This document shows, piece by piece, positions 1 to 5,110 of a DNA stretch of 5,110 nt. The stretch is from Bacteroidota bacterium (lineage in GTDB: Bacteria > Bacteroidota > Bacteroidia > M30B66). Location of the stretch: assembly GCA_020438185.1 (NCBI GenBank), contig JAGQVC010000152.1, positions 1 to 5,110 of the forward strand, written 5' to 3'. The notes under the pieces are model-generated. The model was not told the DNA's origin. It ran no database searches and was given only the letters and a program-made list of their open reading frames with translations. A program made the position numbers and the translations under genes. Position 1 is the first letter of the stretch. Every line of letters begins with the position of its first letter.

Positions 1-1263
1 TGAAATAGATGATGAAGTTTCACCGGTATTCCAGCTGTATGTATAAGGTTGAACTCCGCCGGAAGGCGTGGCACTAACCACAACCGGACCCTGGCCATTA
101 CAAATGGAAACATCGGGTGCGTAAATACTAACCGGTGGCTTTTCTTCCAGAAAAATGATTGTCGGAATGCTTCCGCAAGCCGTTGTAGCATTTAAAACAA
201 TTGTTTCGGTGCCTTCCATAATACCATCAGCATAACCCTGAATGGTAAATGTTGTGCTCGACTGGTTGGCAGGAATGGTAACCGTTCCGGGTAAAGTGGC
301 ATAGTCAACTCCCGGAGTTGCAGTACCGCCAACTGTATATGAAATCGTGAGCGGCGTTGGATCCGCATCGGGGCGACTCACTGTAACCACGGCATCAGTA
401 CAACCTTCATAAACAGTAGAATCGTTAAAGAATGTTGAAACCGACATGGTGAATGTTTCTGCCGAAAAGGAGTTTTCCTCCAGGAATACTGCAGAGTCGA
501 AAATATCATCCGCCCCGTCGGCAATCATCATTTTGATGTGGTATGTCTGACAAGGAATTACTGTTCTTGAGGCTGTAAGAACGGTTGTCCAGCCATCGTA
601 CTGAACGGTGTTTTGGGTATTTCCTACGAAGTAGGCCGAATTGCCCAGCACACAGGGTGAATTGGTGATTGAACCCAGAGCCCCAACCGAACCATTATTA
701 ATGGTATTAATGGTTACGGGCGTTGTTGTAGAAGGCACCAGCGCCAGATTTTCGGCACCTGTTATGCCCGGTCCGGTCATAAAGAAGGCAAAGGCATCGT
801 TGAATTCGGAACAAACATATTCGTTATACTCTTCGGATGCGAAAACATACCTGAAGCTCACAAAGTCGGACTGCGGAACGAAATCAAATTCGAGAATCGC
901 ACCGTCGTAAGTTGTTGAATTAGCTAAAGTTTCGAGTTCCGGAATATTCGGACCATTGTTACTAAAGGTTGCACCACCGTTGTTGTTGGGTCCGGGAGCC
1001 ACGTTAATGTGACCTGTGGTGATTATTACCCCACCCGGTAACCCGATGTTTGAAGCCGTGCCGTTGAACGTACCAACTGCAACCGGCTTTCCGGTGTACT
1101 GCGCATTACTGAATGTGATACCTGAACCAATTATGTTCGAAACCAGAGCATTAGCCGAGACGGTTCCACTTCCTGTTGTTACAAGCTGGGCGCTTGCATA
1201 CGACCAGCCTGCGAACAACAAGACCACACACATACTTATTTTCTTCCTAATTCCGCTTATCAT
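1..1263 (-). CDS. Secreted choice-of-anchor L domain surface protein, N-terminal part (C-terminus beyond window)
   Basis: The minus strand is open without a stop from the ATG at 1263 to base 1, giving 421 residues; the gene continues past the left edge. Residues 1-25 form a signal peptide: basic IRKK, then a hydrophobic stretch (MCVVLLFAGW), then ASA before Q26, so export through Sec is expected. Residues about 27-267 match the choice-of-anchor L domain as I know it, including LPGGVIITTG (75-84), LEFDFVP (124-130), FRYVFASEEYNEYV (137-150), FNDAFAFFMTGPG (154-166), YDGWTTVLTA (222-231), PCQTYHIKMMIAD (237-249) and DSAVFLE (256-262). Residues about 270-372 resemble a Calx-beta domain (GTATPGVDY at 313-321, then TVTIPA). 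From about 377 an Ig/PKD-like repeat begins (PYTYSWNTGE, 406-415). Such proteins usually end in a sorting or anchoring signal, often for type IX secretion; that is inference because the end is absent. Their molecular role is poorly known; adhesion or matrix function is a guess. An in-frame ATG at 1344 would add 27 residues before the signal peptide, so 1263 is preferred. Confidence 0.9.
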   Translation of the reverse strand, partial: MISGIRKKISMCVVLLFAGWSYASAQLVTTGSGTVSANALVSNIIGSGITFSNAQYTGKPVAVGTFNGTASNIGLPGGVIITTGHINVAPGPNNNGGATFSNNGPNIPELETLANSTTYDGAILEFDFVPQSDFVSFRYVFASEEYNEYVCSEFNDAFAFFMTGPGITGAENLALVPSTTTPVTINTINNGSVGALGSITNSPCVLGNSAYFVGNTQNTVQYDGWTTVLTASRTVIPCQTYHIKMMIADGADDIFDSAVFLEENSFSAETFTMSVSTFFNDSTVYEGCTDAVVTVSRPDADPTPLTISYTVGGTATPGVDYATLPGTVTIPANQSSTTFTIQGYADGIMEGTETIVLNATTACGSIPTIIFLEEKPPVSIYAPDVSICNGQGPVVVSATPSGGVQPYTYSWNTGETSSSIS

Positions 1264-1320
1264 GACGATCCGGTGTTGGTGTAGTAGTGTTTTATCAATG
1301 GCAGGTGCATTTTTATCCTT
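1260..1320 (-). promoter_or_regulatory. Possible ribosome site plus 16-codon leader ORF coupled to the surface protein
   Basis: On the minus strand AAGGA (1320-1316) lies five bases before an ATG (1310-1308). That ATG opens a 16-codon frame (MHLPLIKHYYTNTGSS) whose TGA (1262-1260) overlaps the surface-protein ATG (1263-1261) as ATGA. The surface-protein start itself has no purine-rich site just upstream (CACCGGATCGTC). The arrangement would suit translational coupling, in which ribosomes loaded at the leader reinitiate on the main gene. All coordinates are seen directly; translation and coupling are inferred. A frame this short can arise by chance, and Bacteroidota often initiate without a Shine-Dalgarno sequence, so this is tentative. 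Confidence 0.25.
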
Positions 1321-1572
1321 GGATATACCTACGTGCACACGCATCGGGAGTGTCCGGCAGAATTGAAGATTCCGTTACAGGTGTAAGTCGGCGTCACATT
1401 TGCGCCATTCATTTCCAAGTACTACCTGTTGACTATGTGGGCTTTACGCCATTTTTCAATAGCAATTGCCAGGTTCAGGCGTAGGCTAAAACCGTGTAAG
1501 AATGGCCTTCATTTTTAGTTTTCCGGCCTGGCCGGCCGATGATTCCGGCGCGATTGCTCATTAATCACTCTT
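1264..1572. other. Divergent intergenic region
   Basis: These 309 bases separate the leftward surface-protein gene from the rightward synthase gene, so both promoters should lie here. A 65-codon plus-strand frame at 1287-1484 has no recognisable domain or sensible composition and is probably spurious. I looked for the Bacteroidota -7 element (TAnnTTTG) with an upstream TTTG. The best partial match on the plus strand is TAGTTTTC at 1516-1523, with no convincing -33 partner. None was found on the minus strand. The identifiable contents are the leader-ORF candidate (1260-1320) and a GC-rich dyad (1523-1535). I see no tRNA, recognisable riboswitch or intrinsic terminator. Confidence 0.6.
1523..1535. 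promoter_or_regulatory. Perfect 13-bp inverted repeat upstream of the synthase gene, possible operator
   Basis: CCGGCC and GGCCGG form perfect 6-bp arms around a single central T. The right arm extends into the 8-bp palindrome GGCCGGCC (1530-1537). The dyad ends 37 bases before the synthase ATG and overlaps the last base of the weak -7-like TAGTTTTC (1516-1523). That position would suit a protein-binding site near the transcription start. It is GC-rich against a T-rich flank. As RNA it could form only a 4-bp CCGG stem with a 5-base loop and has no T-run after it, so it is not a terminator. The repeat is seen directly; its function is unknown. Confidence 0.25.
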
Positions 1573-2397
1573 ATGAAAAATATTGCCGCACAATTTCTTC
1601 CCGACCTCAACCATGAAGTCTATATTTGCAGAGTGAGCAGCATCCTGAATTTTATAGAGCAGTCAAAAGTGATTGGCCGTCCCCTGCTGGCGGTATTAAT
1701 TGACCCCGGAAAACTGAGCAATCAGAAACTGAGGCAATTGCTTGAATCGATTCGGGAACACAACCCTGATTTAATTTTCGTGGGGGGCTCAACCTCAACA
1801 GCTATGCAGGTTCCGGCATGTGTCGATTTAATCAGGCAAAGCGGAATTAAAACGCCTGTAGTTTTGTTTCCGGGGCATGAAAACCAGTTTTACCCCGGAG
1901 CCGATGCCTTGCTGCTTTTGAGTCTTATATCCGGCAGAAATGCCGACCTGCTGATTGGGAAACATGTGCTGGCAGCGCAGGAATTACATGCCTCGGGCAT
2001 GGAAATTATTCCCACAGGCTACATGCTTATTGAAAGCGGCAAACTAACAACGGTTGCATATATGAGTCAAACCCAGCCGCTGCCGCGGGAAAATGCCGCA
2101 CTGGCTGCTTCAACGGCGCTGGCGGGGCAACTTTTGGGAATGAGGCTAATTTATCTGGAAGCCGGCAGTGGCGCCCGCTGGCCGGTACCTCCCGAAATGA
2201 TTCATGCGGTTAAGCAACATTTGAAGATTCCCCTGATCGTAGGCGGAGGCATTGATTCGGCCGAAAAACTGGGAATGGCTGTTTACGCAGGTGCCGATTT
2301 GGTTGTGGTGGGCAATGCGCTCGAAAGTGACCCTGATTTACTGGGTTCGCTTATGTCGGGCATGCAGGCTTTCGCCGGAATGGAACAGAATGACTAG
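1573..2397 (+). CDS. Geranylgeranylglyceryl/heptaprenylglyceryl phosphate synthase (PcrB/GGGP synthase family)
   Basis: This 274-residue protein is a TIM-barrel prenyltransferase that joins an all-trans polyprenyl diphosphate to sn-glycerol-1-phosphate, the first ether bond of archaeal-type lipids. Seen in the sequence: AVLIDPGK (40-47, with the family metal-binding Asp at D44), FVGGS (69-73), VVLFPGHE (96-103), LLLSLISGRN (114-123), IIPTGYMLIESG (145-156), LIYLEAGSGARWPVP (192-206), LIVGGGI (221-227) and AGADLVVVGNA (239-249). The last three form the glycerol-phosphate-binding side of the barrel. The SGRN and IPTGYMLIE stretches are typical of the Bacteroidota branch. The variable position of the DPxK motif is Gly, where Asp or Asn is usual. 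ATG 1573 is the only ATG before the conserved core and has a stop upstream in frame. It leaves about 35 residues before the first barrel strand, longer than typical homologues, and GTG at 1633 is an alternative start giving 254 residues. Prenyl chain length cannot be read from the sequence. No Shine-Dalgarno sequence is evident. The gene converges on the methyltransferase. Confidence 0.93.
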   Translation: MKNIAAQFLPDLNHEVYICRVSSILNFIEQSKVIGRPLLAVLIDPGKLSNQKLRQLLESIREHNPDLIFVGGSTSTAMQVPACVDLIRQSGIKTPVVLFPGHENQFYPGADALLLLSLISGRNADLLIGKHVLAAQELHASGMEIIPTGYMLIESGKLTTVAYMSQTQPLPRENAALAASTALAGQLLGMRLIYLEAGSGARWPVPPEMIHAVKQHLKIPLIVGGGIDSAEKLGMAVYAGADLVVVGNALESDPDLLGSLMSGMQAFAGMEQND

Positions 2398-2403
2398 ACA
2401 GAA

Positions 2404-3201
2404 TCAGTCTTTTCTTTCCAGAATATAATAAGCTGTTGTACTCACAAAATCGCGCAGCACGGGAATTCCCGAGATTACTGACACCTGCTTTCGCGGTGTG
2501 AGGTTGAATTTAAATCTGTAGATGGGGTTAATCAGATACAAGCGGCGGTCAACAATGCGGTAGCCACCTTCTTTGGCAATTCGTTCAAAGCGATTGATAG
2601 AAATTCCCGTATCGTGAATTTCGAGTAGCGATTCAATGGTTGGTTCCGGCTCACCTGCTTTTTTGAGGAAGCCGCGATACCAGCTACGCGGCATGAGGTG
2701 CATCCAGGGCAGCTGTCCGAATTTGGTTGTAGCCGTTTGCTGGTGCCCGCCAAAAGGCATATTCCAGGGCGGAAATGCAAAGAACAGCCTTCCACCGGGT
2801 TTGAGATACACAGGCAGCTGCTTCATCACTTTTTCCTGTTCTGGAATGTGCTCAATGGTGTCTTTAAGCACAATCAGGTCAAACTTTCCCCGAAAGGCAT
2901 CCATGGTTGACTGATCGTAAATGTTTGCGCTGAATAAATGTACACGGCTGCCGTCTTCGTCTTCAGCAAAAATGGCTTTCCCGTTTTCAATTTTCGAGTC
3001 CGATAAATCCATACCGGTGCAGTTGCAGCCGTAGCCGGCGAAAGCCTTAAGCACACCACCTTCACCACAGCCTATTTCAAGCACTTCCATTTCCGGTTTC
3101 AATACGTGCTGGTGCTCCAGATAGGGAATAATGTAATCGCGCGTTACGCGGTACATGTGTTGAAATTTAATGGAAGCGTTTCCGTGGAAGTAAAGTGCCA
3201 T
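2404..3201 (-). CDS. Class I SAM-dependent methyltransferase, substrate unknown
   Basis: This complete 265-residue protein probably transfers a methyl group from S-adenosylmethionine. Visible motifs are motif I VLEIGCGEGG (40-49), the acidic ribose-binding position in GMDLS (D65), motif II FDLIVLKDTIEHI (107-119) and the post-motif strand LKPGGRLFFAFPPW (133-146). After the Rossmann core comes a conserved-looking insert, PFGGHQQTATTKFGQLPW (149-166), then a C-terminal region rich in aromatic and basic residues (LINPIYRFKFNL, 223-234). The core resembles UbiG/Methyltransf_11-type enzymes, but the insert and tail do not fit quinone biosynthesis, so no specific substrate is claimed. There is no signal peptide or clear membrane segment, so it is expected in the cytoplasm. 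The start lies 30 bases downstream of the kinase stop on the same strand, suggesting an operon. Its stop is 6 bp from the synthase stop. No Shine-Dalgarno sequence precedes the ATG, and no other candidate start is better. Confidence 0.9.
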   Translation of the reverse strand: MALYFHGNASIKFQHMYRVTRDYIIPYLEHQHVLKPEMEVLEIGCGEGGVLKAFAGYGCNCTGMDLSDSKIENGKAIFAEDEDGSRVHLFSANIYDQSTMDAFRGKFDLIVLKDTIEHIPEQEKVMKQLPVYLKPGGRLFFAFPPWNMPFGGHQQTATTKFGQLPWMHLMPRSWYRGFLKKAGEPEPTIESLLEIHDTGISINRFERIAKEGGYRIVDRRLYLINPIYRFKFNLTPRKQVSVISGIPVLRDFVSTTAYYILERKD

Positions 3202-3231
3202 AGCGGTTTCTGCCTGCGAATATAGGGTGAA

Positions 3232-5110
3232 TCACACATCCGCTGCCAAAGGCAGCGAGATATAAAAAACGGTACCGGTGCCGGGCTCACTTTCGAACCA
3301 CACTTTGCCGCCCGAACTTTCGATGATATTTTTAACCAGCGCGAGGCCCAAACCCATTCCTGCATTTTTAGTCGTGAAATTGGGCGAAAATATTTTATCA
3401 CGTAACTCTTCAGGAATACCCGAACCATTGTCGTGCACCTCAATTAAACATTCGTTTCCGCGGGTTTTCATTTCAATTCTGATTTTTCCTTCGCGATTGT
3501 CGGGAATTGCCTGCATGGCGTTACGCAGCAGATTATTAAAAACGCGCAGCATTTGCTCCTTGTCGGTCATTACGTTGTAACGAGCAGCAGGCAAAGCCTG
3601 CAGCTCTATTGTAGCGCCATTTTCGCCCTGGTGGAAGTCGGTCACGTTTTGCAACAATGCCAGCATATCTACCTTCTCGAGGTGCATTTTGGGCATTTTG
3701 GCAAAATTGGAAAACTCTGTCGCTATATGACTTAGCGTGTCGATTTGCTCGATTAAATTCCTTGTAAAGCGATCCAGACGTTCATCAAAACCTTCTGCCT
3801 TATCATCCCAGGCTCTGCGCAGCATTTGTGTGCTCAGCTTCATGGGCGTTAGCGGGTTTTTAATTTCGTGAGCCACCTGTTTTGCCATTTCGCGCCAGGC
3901 CGTTTCGCGTTCCGAACGGGCCAGTTTGTCGGCACTATCGGCTAACTCATTTACCATGCGGTTGTATTCGGCTATCAAATCGGCAATCTCGTCGTTTCCG
4001 CTCCATTCAATCATTTCGTTCTTGCGCCCCAGGCGGATTTGCCCGAGCCGTTCGCGAATTAACTGCAGCGGAGCTGTGATGGTGTTGGAAAGGAAAATGG
4101 CTGTGATTACCACCAGCACAATCAGCAACACATAAATGTTAACGATTGCCACAACAAAGGTGGCGATTTCCTGGCGAAGCTCATCCTGGTGGGCAAAATA
4201 CGGCAGATTGAGGTAGCCGATAACCCGGTTTTCGTTGTTGCGAAGCGGCACGTAAGCCGAAGCATATTCAAGGGTTCCGATGCTTTCCTGGTGAATAAAT
4301 TCCGAACTCTGACGAACCACCAGATTGAAATAAGCCTCGGGATGCATTATTTTGGAAACCAGGCCTTCCTCAAAAATCTTGGGGCGCGACGAAGCATATA
4401 AATAGCCATTTGGCGAATACAAATTGATGTCGGAGAAAAATACGTTTGCCTGTCGGGTTAAAGAATAGGCAACATCTCCCGCTGTCGCGGGATTAAGTGA
4501 GGGCTCCTTACCAAGAATGTATTCGGTTTCGATAAGCAGCGAATGGATTTTCTCACTGATGTTACTCAGGTTTTTCTGATTGCTGTTCGAGATGATATAA
4601 ATAATGGTTCCGCCTCCAATTAAAATGAGCGAGGTGAATAAAAGAAGCACAATTGACAGCTGAATTCGCCTTTTGAAGCTAAGCTGCACCGGATTTCTTT
4701 CTTTCATGAGCCGGGCAATGCCAAAAGGAATGACTGCCAGCAGACTGAAAAATAAAATGAGGTATGAAAAAGGCGTCAAAACAAATAAAACTCCTTCGAG
4801 TGGTTTGCTCAGAACCACCAGCGATTCTGAATTGGGCTTGTAAATCAGGTGATCGAATTCACCGGTCTTAATAAAGCTGAATTCATCAGCCGCTTTTGCG
4901 GCGAAAAGCGAATCGTGCAATTCGTAAGGATATGAACCATAATAACTTACCAGCTTGCTGCCGTTATATCTCGCGTAACTGTAAGCACTTAAATCGGTTC
5001 GGGTTTGCACCATTTTATCGAGCAAAAGCTCGGGATAACCAATTTCTTCGGGTGTGTAGCGACTTTGAAACTCGATGTACAGGGTGCCAAGCGGAAAAAT
5101 GCCCCCCGTT
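3232..5110 (-). CDS. Multi-pass membrane sensor histidine kinase (NtrY-like, HAMP-HisKA-HATPase_c), N-terminus beyond window
   Basis: The frame is open from the right edge to the TGA at 3232-3234, showing 625 residues; the start lies outside the window. The TTG at 5025 is internal, since homologous-looking sequence continues upstream (GTLYIEFQSRYTPEE, visible residues 8-22). Visible residues 1-106 look like the end of an extracytoplasmic domain. Helices follow at about 107-133 and 150-174, separated by a short basic loop. A Cache-like sensor domain spans about 175-316 (INLYSPNGYLYASSRP, then YLNLPYF). Next come a helix at about 317-341, HAMP at about 342-396, and HisKA with HEIKNPLTPMKLS, whose phospho-acceptor H414 is encoded at 3868-3870. 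The Asn four residues after this His suits phosphatase activity too. The ATPase domain has an N box (NNLLRNAMQAIP), DNGSGIP, FSPNFTTK and GMGLGLALVK. All catalytic motifs are intact, so the kinase should autophosphorylate and pass phosphate to a response regulator not encoded here. The H-box sequence is NtrY-like, but the sensory part gives no evidence of a nitrogen role. Confidence 0.93.
   Translation of the reverse strand, partial: TGGIFPLGTLYIEFQSRYTPEEIGYPELLLDKMVQTRTDLSAYSYARYNGSKLVSYYGSYPYELHDSLFAAKAADEFSFIKTGEFDHLIYKPNSESLVVLSKPLEGVLFVLTPFSYLILFFSLLAVIPFGIARLMKERNPVQLSFKRRIQLSIVLLLFTSLILIGGGTIIYIISNSNQKNLSNISEKIHSLLIETEYILGKEPSLNPATAGDVAYSLTRQANVFFSDINLYSPNGYLYASSRPKIFEEGLVSKIMHPEAYFNLVVRQSSEFIHQESIGTLEYASAYVPLRNNENRVIGYLNLPYFAHQDELRQEIATFVVAIVNIYVLLIVLVVITAIFLSNTITAPLQLIRERLGQIRLGRKNEMIEWSGNDEIADLIAEYNRMVNELADSADKLARSERETAWREMAKQVAHEIKNPLTPMKLSTQMLRRAWDDKAEGFDERLDRFTRNLIEQIDTLSHIATEFSNFAKMPKMHLEKVDMLALLQNVTDFHQGENGATIELQALPAARYNVMTDKEQMLRVFNNLLRNAMQAIPDNREGKIRIEMKTRGNECLIEVHDNGSGIPEELRDKIFSPNFTTKNAGMGLGLALVKNIIESSGGKVWFESEPGTGTVFYISLPLAADV

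Noticed and set aside
691..715. Palindromic, repetitive ACCATTATTAATGGT followed by a further ATTAATGGT
   Set aside because: It lies inside the anchor-L coding region and is explained by the repeated peptide TINTINNG; no regulatory role is needed.
1263..1344. Upstream in-frame ATG at 1344 as the start of the surface protein
   Set aside because: It would put 27 non-hydrophobic residues before a well-formed signal peptide; the ATG at 1263 fits export much better.
1395..1465. Two similar stretches containing CGCCATT followed by T-rich sequence, as a direct repeat
   Set aside because: The match is short and imperfect, with no further copies at regular spacing; it is not distinguishable from chance.
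641..1484. Plus-strand open frames at 641-910, 1016-1366 and 1287-1484
   Set aside because: The first and most of the second lie opposite the surface-protein gene. The third, in the intergenic region, has no domain and an implausible composition.
2396..2417. AGAC...GTCT followed by TTTTCTTT between and into the convergent genes, as a possible terminator
   Set aside because: The stem is only 4 bp with a 7-base loop, too weak to call, although some termination signal is expected here.
2532..4401. Shorter open frames on both strands inside the methyltransferase and kinase genes
   Set aside because: They overlap genes with complete, motif-supported proteins and show no recognisable domains of their own.

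Overview
The window looks like chromosomal DNA of a member of the Bacteroidota. Three things suggest this. The leftmost gene encodes a secreted 'choice-of-anchor L' surface protein of a type common in that phylum. The prenyl-glyceryl-phosphate synthase (PcrB/GGGP synthase family) matches the Bacteroidota branch of that family as I remember it. Most starts lack a clear Shine-Dalgarno sequence, also typical of the phylum. I cannot assign a genus. I saw no rRNA, tRNA, CRISPR array, insertion sequence or phage gene.

Layout, left to right. (1) Positions 1-1263, minus strand: the first 421 codons of a large exported protein with a signal peptide, a choice-of-anchor L domain, a Calx-beta-like domain and the start of an Ig/PKD-like repeat. 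It runs off the left edge, so its C-terminus is not visible. (2) Positions 1264-1572: a 309-base divergent intergenic region. It holds a short leader-ORF candidate with its own AAGGA ribosome site, and a perfect 13-bp GC-rich dyad in front of the rightward gene. (3) Positions 1573-2397, plus strand: the prenyl-glyceryl-phosphate synthase. (4) Positions 2404-3201, minus strand: a SAM-dependent methyltransferase that converges on the synthase with 6 bp between the stop codons. (5) Positions 3232-5110, minus strand: a multi-pass sensor histidine kinase, open at the right edge. It lies 30 bp upstream of the methyltransferase on the same strand, so the two are probably co-transcribed.

The kinase would sense an extracytoplasmic signal, probably through two separate sensor modules. 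No response regulator is visible. The methyltransferase substrate is unknown. The synthase would make an archaeal-type isoprenoid glycerol ether phosphate, and nothing else in the window belongs clearly to that pathway. The two edge genes are easily missed or mis-started because neither open frame is complete inside the window. The genes look like ordinary, well-kept core or surface genes. The less ordinary points are the leader ORF, the two-module sensor layout and the ether-lipid enzyme.
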